Below are positions 57,388 to 64,000 of a DNA stretch of 64,000 nucleotides, piece after piece. Each line of letters starts with the position of its first letter. Position 1 is the stretch's first letter. The stretch spans positions 3,188,559 to 3,252,558 of the forward strand of contig NZ_KZ293963.1 of NCBI RefSeq assembly GCF_002352765.1. Reading direction: 5' to 3'. Under the pieces are notes generated by a model that did not search any database, was not told the origin of the DNA, and saw nothing but the letters and a program-made list of their open reading frames with translations. This DNA is from Alteribacter populi (GTDB lineage: Bacteria > Bacillota > Bacilli > Bacillales > Salisediminibacteriaceae). The position numbers were made by a program, and so were the translations under genes.

Positions 57388-57726
57388 ATGGCGGATGTAA
57401 CGATACAAGACTTTCAAAAAGTGGATATGAGAATTGGGACAATTGTTGAAGCAGAGCCTTTTGTTGAGGCTAGAAAACCTGCGATCAAATTGGTGATTGA
57501 TTTTGGTAGCGAATTGGGACTTAAACAATCTAGTGCACAAATCACGAAACGGTACGAACCAGATGGCTTAATAGGAAGGCAAATTGTTGCGGTAGTCAAT
57601 TTTCCACCAATGCGGATCGCTGGGTATAAATCAGAGGTCCTTGTCATGGGGGGCGTACCTACCGAAGAGGATGTTGTTCTGCTAAATATTGATGAGAAAG
57701 TAGAAAACGGTACAAAGGTTAGCTGA
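57388..57726 (+). CDS. csaA: CsaA-type chaperone/tRNA-binding protein
   Basis: A 112-residue homodimeric OB-fold protein of the tRNA-binding-domain family: FQKVDMRIGTIVEAEPFVEA, KLVIDFGSELGLKQSSAQIT, RQIVAVVNFPPMRIAGYKSE and VLVMGGVPTEEDVVLL. CsaA in Bacillus has been described as a secretion-related chaperone. ATG 57388 follows AAGGAGG. Length matches the family (about 110). Monocistronic. Confidence 0.92.
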   Translation: MADVTIQDFQKVDMRIGTIVEAEPFVEARKPAIKLVIDFGSELGLKQSSAQITKRYEPDGLIGRQIVAVVNFPPMRIAGYKSEVLVMGGVPTEEDVVLLNIDEKVENGTKVS

Positions 57727-57766
57727 TGCACTTCAGAGAGGATATCTAAACCTAAATAAACATGGT

Positions 57767-57800
57767 AAGCCCGCTATGATAAACACAAAGCGGGCTTTTT
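57767..57800. terminator. bidirectional terminator
   Basis: AAGCCCGCT and AGCGGGCTT arms, followed by TTT. Between convergent csaA and the DUF2628 gene. Confidence 0.85.
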
Positions 57801-57838
57801 AAAATACAACGGCGTTGGCTGTTGTTTTTTTAGTTATC

Positions 57839-58729
57839 TTAAGATTGTGGTGATACCATAGTGAATTTAGCTGAATCCTGTTTTTGATCTCCGACATAGA
57901 CGTCGATTTCATATTCACCGGTGGATAGGTTGGGGTCACCCGTATCTAAAAGTGCGACATTAACACTGCTTGACCTGAAAAAAGAATGAGATTTTTCGTA
58001 TATTTTTTCTCTATTATTATCATCAATGTGGAATATTTCTACGTAAACCGTCTCGTTCTCAATAGGGTCTATGTTTTCATAAAAAAGCATTAATCTGGAT
58101 GAAAATAAACGGTGGGAGGGATTTTCTTCAATATCCCAAGGTGCATGAGGAGCACCTTCTTCATCTAAGTAGACAAAAGCTCCTTTTGGAAACCCGGGTG
58201 AGTACTCCCACTCTAACAGTTGGATAAAAGGGTAGATAATAAACATAGCTACAATAAGTGGTCCTAATAAAGCAGAAAGAAAGCTTACACCCGCTTGTGA
58301 AAAAAGCGGTACTTGTGCGTAACCCGGTTTTGGTACCTGGTACTTTTGTACTTTTTTCTCAACTTTTTTTGCAAATAATGCATTCCCGAATAACCCTGTT
58401 AGAATGTGCAACGTAAAAATAGTACCAATAAAACCAGCCCAAGGGTAAGGGAGCGTTATCTCAGTTGCATATTGCAGGAAGGGAAGAAAAGCGTCTCCTA
58501 GGGCGTATAACAGGATAACTAAAAAATACAAGCTCATCCAACCATACATTCTTCGATAAGAAAACCAGAAGGGCGCTGCTAAAAAGCTTGCCCAATTCCA
58601 ACCAGAGAACCGTGTTGGGGCGGTTGCTTTCGTCCATTGGTTTACATAATATGTATGATTTTTTCCAATTGTTGAAACGACATCTTCTTTTTGTTTGGAA
58701 AGAATACGTGTGAATAATTTCTTACTCAT
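57839..58729 (-). CDS. DUF2628 membrane protein with extracellular C-terminal domain
   Basis: A 296-residue protein. The N-terminal segment FSGWNWASFLAAPFWFSYRR is the DUF2628 hallmark, followed by helices at about 66-85, 97-120 and 155-178. The C-terminal 115 residues (ENETVYVEIFHIDDNN, STGEYEIDVYVGDQKQDSAK) form a beta-sandwich-like domain outside the membrane, an addition not usual for short DUF2628 proteins. ATG 58729 follows AAGGGG. Function unknown. Confidence 0.75.
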   Translation of the reverse strand: MSKKLFTRILSKQKEDVVSTIGKNHTYYVNQWTKATAPTRFSGWNWASFLAAPFWFSYRRMYGWMSLYFLVILLYALGDAFLPFLQYATEITLPYPWAGFIGTIFTLHILTGLFGNALFAKKVEKKVQKYQVPKPGYAQVPLFSQAGVSFLSALLGPLIVAMFIIYPFIQLLEWEYSPGFPKGAFVYLDEEGAPHAPWDIEENPSHRLFSSRLMLFYENIDPIENETVYVEIFHIDDNNREKIYEKSHSFFRSSSVNVALLDTGDPNLSTGEYEIDVYVGDQKQDSAKFTMVSPQS

Positions 58730-58896
58730 GATTGTTCCCCTTTCTTTACCACCATTATTTTACCATGAGTGACTTTGAAAGCGAACGATTAGGACTTTTC
58801 CTAAGGATGTTTTTGTAAAATTTGTTGTTTTATGAGCGTTTTTTCGACTCAAAATAAAAGAAAAAGAGCCTTTTCAGTGCGGAATTTCTGCGCCAC

Positions 58897-58925
58897 TTGT
58901 ACTTTTCACTAAAGTTATGTATGAT
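58897..58925 (+). promoter_or_regulatory. promoter of the argS leader
   Basis: TTGTAC, 17 bases, TATGAT. The transcript would start about 50-60 bp before the T-box leader stem I. Confidence 0.7.
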
Positions 58926-58984
58926 ACATAACAATATAAAAATACATGGATCGTTTTAAAAAGGAGGATAACTAAATATTATTA

Positions 58985-59232
58985 AAAACCTCCTAAATAT
59001 CTATTTCGATGAAGAAGAGAGTAGTCAACAAGTAGCCTTAAGCGAGCTGGTGATGGTGAGAGACCGGCGGAACCTTGTAGATGAACCGCACTTCCGAGAA
59101 ACCGGAGGACCGTTGTGAAGGTCTTTTTCGGTCGGGTATTCCCCCGTTATCCTATGAGGTGGTTTGAAAAACAAACAGAGTGGTACCGCGGGTAAATCTC
59201 GTCTCTATTAATGAAGAGGCGGGATTTTTTGT
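58985..59232 (+). promoter_or_regulatory. T-box riboswitch (arginine)
   Basis: Leader with stem I features (GGTGATGGTGAGAGACCGG), a possible specifier CGC at 59087-59089 within GAACCGCAC, the conserved T-box GAGTGGTACCGCGGG (59178-59192), and a terminator hairpin formed by CTCGTCTC and GAGGCGGG with a T-run. Uncharged tRNA-Arg binding would form the antiterminator and switch on argS. The specifier position is tentative, the T-box and terminator are clear. Confidence 0.92.
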
Positions 59233-59281
59233 ATGCTAAGACATCGTAATTTAATTAATAATCATGATTGGAGTGATCAAA

Positions 59282-60964
59282 GTGAATGTGAAAAGCGAGT
59301 TTGTTGATGCGTTAGCAAGTGTGTTAAAGGGAAACCTTCCGAATGATACGATCAAAAGCTTAATTGAAAAGCCAAAAAGTGAGGAACATGGAGATCTGGC
59401 ATTCCCTTGTTTTCAGTTGGCGAGAACCTGGAAAACCGCACCTCCTTATATTGCAGTAGAAGTGGCCAGTAAGCTGCAGTCTCCTATGATTGAAAAAGTC
59501 AAAGCAGTTGGACCATATGTGAATGTGTTCTTAAAAAAAGAGCTGGTAAGTGAGAACGTCTTGAAAGAAGTTGTAGAAAAAGGAAGTCACTATGGTCATC
59601 ATTCAGCTGGTCAGGGGAAAAATGCGGTGTTTGATTTTTCTTCACCGAACATTGCCAAGCCTTTTTCAATGGGGCATCTAAGATCTACGATTATTGGTCA
59701 AAGTCTCGCAAACCTTGCAGAAAAAAACGGCTATCAACCCGTCCGCGTTAATCATTTAGGAGATTGGGGTACTCAGTTTGGGAAGCTCATGAGTGCGTAT
59801 ACCCGCTGGGGGTTTGAGGAAGAAGTTCAGCAAGCACCCATTCCTAGCTTAATGCGTTACTATGTCCGCTTTCATGAAGAAGCTGATAACGATCCATCTT
59901 TGTTGGACGAAGGGAGAGCATGGTTTAAGAAATTAGAAGAGGGAGACTCGAAAGCCACTGAATTATGGACGTGGTTCAAAGAGGAATCACTCAAGGAATT
60001 TGAAAAAGTTTATCAGCTTCTTGGTATTACGTTTGACTATGTTCAAGGGGAATCATTTTACAATGACAAGATGGAGGCCGTTGTTGCAGAGTTAGGAAAG
60101 AAAGGGCTGCTTACGGTTTCTGAGGGGGCTCACGTTGTAAAAGTGGGAGAGGAAAAACCTCCATGTTTAATCAAGAAGACAGATGGTACAACGTTATATG
60201 CCACGCGTGATTTGGCAGCAGCGATTTATCGTCAGCAAACGTTCAATTTTTCCAAGTGTATTTATGTTGTAGGAGCCGAGCAACAACTGCACTTTCAGCA
60301 AATCGTTCACGTTCTCGCTCAAATGGGTTATTCCTGGGCTAAGGAGATGGTTCACGTTCCGTTTGGGCTTATCTTGAAAAATGGTAAAAAGATGTCGACA
60401 CGTAAAGGGAAAATTGTGTTACTTGAAGATGTATTAACAGATGCCATTACCCGAGCGTCATCTAACATCGCGGAGAAAAATCCGTCTTTAACAGCAAAAG
60501 AGGAAGTGGCCAAAGATGTCGGCGTCGGCGCTGTTATTTTCCATGATTTAAAAAATGAACGAATGAATTCCGTCGAATTTAACCTAAAACATATGCTCAC
60601 ATTTGAGGGGGAAACAGGACCATACGTTCAATATACACATGCACGCGCGATGAGTATTTTAAGGAAGGCTGAAAGTTATAACGGCGAAGTCCGAGGGTTA
60701 GGTGATGAAGCTTCCTGGATTGTTATTAAAGAGCTGATGAACTTTCCTGAGGTAACGAAGCGAGCATGGGAAAATTACGAACCTTCTGTTATGGCAAAAT
60801 ATCTTCTGGCTCTTTCGTCTGCCTTTAATAAATACTATGGAAAGGTAAAAATATTAAACAGTGACGCTGAGCTTTCGTCTCGGTTAATATTGACGAAGGC
60901 AGTCGTTATTGTACTTAAGGAAGGGCTTCGGTTGCTCGGGATGAAAGCTCCGAATCGAATGTAA
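59282..60964 (+). CDS. argS: arginyl-tRNA synthetase
   Basis: A 560-residue class I synthetase. Start chosen at GTG 59282, 8 bases after GGAG. The N-terminal Add-1 domain is at about 5-80. The HIGH-type motif is in FSSPNIAKPFSMGHLRSTII, and the KMSKS equivalent is KKMSTRKGKIVLLEDVL. The DALR anticodon-binding domain (VQYTHARAMSILRKAE, LSSAFNKYYGKVKIL) ends in LLGMKAPNRM, the family's typical C-terminus. Preceded by a T-box, so it responds to uncharged tRNA-Arg. Confidence 0.95.
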   Translation: MNVKSEFVDALASVLKGNLPNDTIKSLIEKPKSEEHGDLAFPCFQLARTWKTAPPYIAVEVASKLQSPMIEKVKAVGPYVNVFLKKELVSENVLKEVVEKGSHYGHHSAGQGKNAVFDFSSPNIAKPFSMGHLRSTIIGQSLANLAEKNGYQPVRVNHLGDWGTQFGKLMSAYTRWGFEEEVQQAPIPSLMRYYVRFHEEADNDPSLLDEGRAWFKKLEEGDSKATELWTWFKEESLKEFEKVYQLLGITFDYVQGESFYNDKMEAVVAELGKKGLLTVSEGAHVVKVGEEKPPCLIKKTDGTTLYATRDLAAAIYRQQTFNFSKCIYVVGAEQQLHFQQIVHVLAQMGYSWAKEMVHVPFGLILKNGKKMSTRKGKIVLLEDVLTDAITRASSNIAEKNPSLTAKEEVAKDVGVGAVIFHDLKNERMNSVEFNLKHMLTFEGETGPYVQYTHARAMSILRKAESYNGEVRGLGDEASWIVIKELMNFPEVTKRAWENYEPSVMAKYLLALSSAFNKYYGKVKILNSDAELSSRLILTKAVVIVLKEGLRLLGMKAPNRM

Positions 60965-61061
60965 TCAACGTTTGGTGTATTGTCACATTCCACCTATTGA
61001 TATAGGCTACCTGTCCATATACAATAAAAAACAGTACGATACGTATAGGGGGTAAAGGAAT

Positions 61062-62084
61062 ATGAAGAAACGGTTAGTTCCTTTGTTAGTCGGAGTTATT
61101 GGGAGTGTCGGCATTGTTGGATGCTCAAATGATGATGTTTCAGAGACACCAGGGGACAGTTCGAATATAGATGAAAAAAATGAAGACGAGGCTTCTGTTA
61201 AGTTAGACAGCGATGACTTTTTTGTTGAGAACCCTGACCTTGAAATCACGCATATGCATGGGTTAGGCTATGCAGGGAACGATGAAATTCTTTATATAGC
61301 TACTCATCATGGTCTTGCCATGTTTGACGGAGGTACATGGTATGAAACAGCAGAAGAGAAAAATGATTACATGGGTTTTAATGCCGTGGAGAATGGATTT
61401 TACACGAGCGGACACCCAGGAGAGTCTTCTTCATTTGACGTCGATCCGATCGGACTTGTAAAAAGCGAGGATGGAGGCAAGACTGTAGAATCCTTAGATT
61501 TGCTAGGAGTAACAGACTTTCACGTAAAAGGAGCCGGTTATCACACGGATGCTATCTATGTATACAATCCGTCACCCAGCGACCGTTTAGAGGAGACAGG
61601 TCTATATTTTACATTAGATGACGCAAATACATGGGAGAAAAGTGAGGGCGCCGGTTTACCCGATGTAGGCTATGACCAAGGTGGATTTCCTAACTATGCA
61701 ATTGCCGTCCATCCTCACGATGAAGCGGTTGTGGCGATCGGTACCGCAGAAGGACTATTTCTTTCCGAGGATTACGGAGATACCTTTGAAAGGTCTGACC
61801 TCAAGTCTCCTGTATTTTCGCTTACGTATGATGAGGAAGATTTGTATGTAACGACATGGAATGAAGAAGTGACTTTGGTGCACTACACCGAAGAAGGCGA
61901 TATTAACGCTATAGAGAGCCCTGAACTTGGTGAGCGGGATGTTATTCAATACATCGCCGTTAATCCGCAAAACCGAGATGAAATCGCAGTCACGACAGTT
62001 GCCGGAGACGGTCACATTAGCTATGATAATGGAAAAACGTGGAACCAGATCATTAAAAGCGGAAACGTCTCCACACTTGAATAG
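61062..62084 (+). CDS. beta-propeller (sialidase/BNR-like) lipoprotein
   Basis: A 340-residue lipoprotein. The signal peptide ends at GIVGC (Cys 21). After an acidic linker comes a fold with repeated BNR-type Asp-box motifs (KSEDGGKTVES, FTLDDANTWEKS, LSEDYGDTFERS, SYDNGKTWNQ), one per blade. An HMHGLGY motif precedes the first blade. It resembles the group annotated as F510_1955-family glycosylhydrolases, found near metal-resistance genes. copA follows directly. No glycosidase catalytic residues were identified, so enzymatic activity is doubtful. Confidence 0.8.
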   Translation: MKKRLVPLLVGVIGSVGIVGCSNDDVSETPGDSSNIDEKNEDEASVKLDSDDFFVENPDLEITHMHGLGYAGNDEILYIATHHGLAMFDGGTWYETAEEKNDYMGFNAVENGFYTSGHPGESSSFDVDPIGLVKSEDGGKTVESLDLLGVTDFHVKGAGYHTDAIYVYNPSPSDRLEETGLYFTLDDANTWEKSEGAGLPDVGYDQGGFPNYAIAVHPHDEAVVAIGTAEGLFLSEDYGDTFERSDLKSPVFSLTYDEEDLYVTTWNEEVTLVHYTEEGDINAIESPELGERDVIQYIAVNPQNRDEIAVTTVAGDGHISYDNGKTWNQIIKSGNVSTLE

Positions 62085-62093
62085 TAGAAATAA

Positions 62094-62145
62094 GGTGCCT
62101 GACCCCCGGTACATTAACGCTTCACCGCGGCGGGGGTCAGGCACT
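62094..62145. repeat. R1 dispersed palindrome, copy 3
   Basis: GGTGCCTGACCCCCGG and its complement, as at 2325 and 3911. It lies 9 bp after the lipoprotein stop and just before the copA promoter, so it probably terminates the lipoprotein transcript. Confidence 0.9.
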
Positions 62146-62151
62146 TTTCAC

Positions 62152-62180
62152 TTGAATAAAATACCCCTATGAGGTATATT
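62152..62180 (+). promoter_or_regulatory. copA promoter with CsoR operator
   Basis: TTGAAT, 17 bases, TATATT. The spacer is filled by ATACCCCTATGAGGTAT (62161-62177), a CsoR-type palindrome. Copper binding to CsoR would release the promoter. Confidence 0.87.
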
Positions 62181-62217
62181 GGTTTTAGAGGAATCAATTT
62201 ACACTAGGAGGGACGTT

Positions 62218-64000
62218 ATGTCTAAGGTGCGTTTTGGAATAGATGGGATGCATTGTGCATCATGTGTAAATAGGGTAGAAAAGAAGATTTCCCGAGTAGA
62301 AGGTGTTGAATCTGTTAACGTCAATTTGGCCACTCACCAAGCTCAGGTCACTGGAGACATTACAGATGATCGCGTGAGTGAAATTGTTGCTTCTGTTGAA
62401 AAAATCGGGTTCGGCGCTAAACAGATTCATGATGAAAAAGAAGCCGATTTATCCGAAAAACAAGCAGCAGAATCGAAAAAATTAATGCGTGACTTTACGT
62501 TTGCCGCGATTGTGACGGTGATTGTTCTTATCGGAAGTATCCCTCATATGATGGGGACTTGGGGCGGCTGGGTTCCTGGTTGGTTATCCAACCCATTTTT
62601 CCTGTTAGCCTTAACCACTTATGTCCAGCTTGTACCCGGTTGGAGATTTTACAAAAACAGTTATAAAGTTTTGCGCAGTAAGTCAGCTGATATGAACGTT
62701 CTTGTCGCGATGGGAACGACGTCAGCTTGGTTTTATTCAGGTGCAATGACGCTGTTTCCCGAGTTTTTAACTGGTGCAGGTTTTCCTTACCAGCTGTATT
62801 ACGACGTTACAACGGTTATTACAACGCTTATCCTTTTAGGGCGGTATTTTGAAGCGAAAGCAAAAGGGGAAACGTCGACAGCGATTAAAAAGCTGATGAA
62901 CCTTCAGGTAAAAACCGCGCGAGTCGTGCGTAACGGGGAAGAACTCGAGCTGCCGGTTGAAAAAGTCGAAGTGGGAGATGAGGTGCTCGTCCGCCCTGGT
63001 GAACGTATTCCGGTCGATGGCACGATTATTAAAGGGGCGTCTACGGTTGATGAATCGATGTTGACAGGAGAATCTATCCCGATTGAGAAACAAAAAGATG
63101 ACGCTGTTATTGGAGCAACGATCAATAAGACGGGCAGCTTTACGTTTGAAGCGAATAAGGTAGGCAAAGATACAACGCTTTCGCAAATCATTCGTATGGT
63201 AAACGAGGCACAAGGGTCTAAAGCGCCAATCCAGAGAATGGTCGATGTTATTTCTGCTTACTTTGTTCCCGCGGTAGTAGGATTAGCTTCACTTAGCTTT
63301 CTTGTATGGTTGATTTTTGGCCCAGAACCTTCCTTTATTTTTGCCTTGACGACGTTCATTGCGGTTTTAATCATTGCCTGTCCTTGTGCGTTAGGCTTAG
63401 CTACTCCGACAGCGGTTATGGTCGGAACTGAAAAAGGTGCTGAAAACGGGGTTCTTATCAAAGATGCATCGAGTCTAGAGCAGGCTCACAAAGTAGAAAC
63501 AGTTGTACTGGATAAGACAGGTACCATTACTGAAGGGAAACCAACAGTAACCAATATTTCCGTTGGCGGGTCTTGGTCAGAAGAAGAACTTCTTGTCATG
63601 ATTGCTTCAATTGAATCTGCGTCAGAACATCCGCTCGGTGAGGCAATTGTAAATGAAGCGAAAACACGCAATTTAGTATTAAGCGAACCAGACACCTTTG
63701 AAGCGATCAGTGGTCATGGTATTGAAGCAAACTGGAACGGAAAAGAGTGTCTAATCGGAAATAAACGATTGATGAATAAACATCAAATTGAGCTACATGA
63801 AGCTGAACGTTTCGCCGATGATCTTGCTGCAGAAGGGAAAACTCCGATTTTTATTGCAGCTGACGGTCTTTTTGCCGGTGTTATAGCTGTCGCTGACCAG
63901 CTTAAGGAAGATGCAAAACAAGCCGTTCAAATGCTAAAAGAGATGGATATCGAAGTCGTGATGCTGACAGGAGATAATGAAAGAACAGCAGCATCGATTG
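62218..64000 (+). CDS. copA: copper-translocating P-type ATPase, N-terminal 594 residues
   Basis: ATG 62218 follows AGGAGGGACG. Residues 1-70 are a single heavy-metal domain with Cys 13 and Cys 16 (GMHCASCVNRVEKK). B. subtilis CopA has two such domains. Then come membrane helices, the actuator loop (TVDESMLTGESIP), the transmembrane Cu(I) motif CPC at 388-390 (IACPCALGLATP), the phosphorylated Asp 432 (DKTGTITEGKP), the SEHPLGEAI His-Pro motif and MLTGDN, where the window ends. It exports Cu(I). The gene continues beyond the window. Confidence 0.94.
   Translation, partial: MSKVRFGIDGMHCASCVNRVEKKISRVEGVESVNVNLATHQAQVTGDITDDRVSEIVASVEKIGFGAKQIHDEKEADLSEKQAAESKKLMRDFTFAAIVTVIVLIGSIPHMMGTWGGWVPGWLSNPFFLLALTTYVQLVPGWRFYKNSYKVLRSKSADMNVLVAMGTTSAWFYSGAMTLFPEFLTGAGFPYQLYYDVTTVITTLILLGRYFEAKAKGETSTAIKKLMNLQVKTARVVRNGEELELPVEKVEVGDEVLVRPGERIPVDGTIIKGASTVDESMLTGESIPIEKQKDDAVIGATINKTGSFTFEANKVGKDTTLSQIIRMVNEAQGSKAPIQRMVDVISAYFVPAVVGLASLSFLVWLIFGPEPSFIFALTTFIAVLIIACPCALGLATPTAVMVGTEKGAENGVLIKDASSLEQAHKVETVVLDKTGTITEGKPTVTNISVGGSWSEEELLVMIASIESASEHPLGEAIVNEAKTRNLVLSEPDTFEAISGHGIEANWNGKECLIGNKRLMNKHQIELHEAERFADDLAAEGKTPIFIAADGLFAGVIAVADQLKEDAKQAVQMLKEMDIEVVMLTGDNERTAASI

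Noticed and set aside
1..64000. CRISPR arrays, rRNA or tRNA genes, prophage modules
   Set aside because: No regularly spaced direct repeats with unique spacers, no rRNA-like or cloverleaf sequences and no phage structural genes were recognised by eye.

Overview
The window is chromosomal DNA from an endospore-forming, probably alkaliphilic or halophilic member of the Bacillaceae. This is inferred from a CotX-type coat protein with SigK promoters, YjcZ-like mini-proteins, SinI- and SinR-like proteins, a Rap-Phr cassette, HemAT, YtpB, CsaA, a T-box in front of argS, strong AGGAGG ribosome binding sites, and futalosine-pathway menaquinone genes (mqnB, mqnD) of the kind known from Bacillus halodurans. 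No rRNA or tRNA gene was recognised. Both window ends cut genes: a sodium:solute symporter at the left and copA at the right.

Region by region. 0-2.3 kb: symporter with a small partner protein, a TetR/FadR-type operator, a decayed helix-turn-helix gene and a lipoprotein. 2.4-7.2 kb: Gfo/Idh oxidoreductase, a small protein, and a TetR-controlled ABC exporter. 7.3-10.7 kb: ytpB (sesquarterpene synthase), a LolA-like lipoprotein, a uracil-DNA-glycosylase-like gene. 10.8-14.6 kb: a sulfur/persulfide locus built from a membrane rhodanese-like protein, CstR, DsrE-like protein, TusA-rhodanese fusion, rhodanese-MBL protein (frameshifted) and TusA, with three CstR-type operators. 15-18.7 kb: Mur-ligase-like gene and mqnB-mqnD. 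18.9-22.9 kb: a tandem double histidine kinase and its response regulator. 23.5-25 kb: sinI-like gene and a rap-phr quorum-sensing cassette whose 43-residue Phr precursor is a very short reading frame. 25-30 kb: lipoprotein, MarR-MATE, a broken IS630-type element, an RDD protein and a truncated group II intron. 30.7-40.6 kb: transglutaminase-like lipoprotein, YfhF-like epimerase, HemAT, a NarL-type two-component system, a secreted subtilase, a methyltransferase. 40.7-46.7 kb: an amino-acid (probably cystine) ABC importer, two DinB proteins, spore coat genes and two YjcZ-like mini-genes. 47-52 kb: Fur-controlled iron-binding lipoprotein, a LacI regulator with a sucrose-type PTS, a TrmO-GrpB fusion. 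52.4-59 kb: SinR-like regulator, azoreductase, a BCCT transporter with a repetitive tail, a GntR regulator, a decayed HD-hydrolase, CsaA and a DUF2628 protein. 59-64 kb: T-box-controlled argS, a beta-propeller lipoprotein, and copA behind a CsoR operator.

A second layer is a dense set of dispersed intergenic repeats. I distinguish five families: R1 (52-bp GC-rich palindrome, 3 copies), R2 (bipartite TCTAGCTCCAG element, 5 copies), R3 (AGCTACCTTCACGCC element whose right end is a terminator hairpin, about 8 copies or parts), R4 (AGAGGATGTTCAAAA element, 3 copies) and R5 (GC-rich element, 2 copies, one nested in R3). For three unrelated minus-strand genes the last bases of R3 are the gene's own stop codon. 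For HemAT the stop codon lies in an R4 copy.

The best candidates for follow-up are the rap-phr cassette, the R3 stop-codon/terminator junctions, the CstR persulfide locus with its single-base frameshift, an identical 20-bp palindrome at two distant loci, and the octapeptide-repeat tail of the BCCT transporter.
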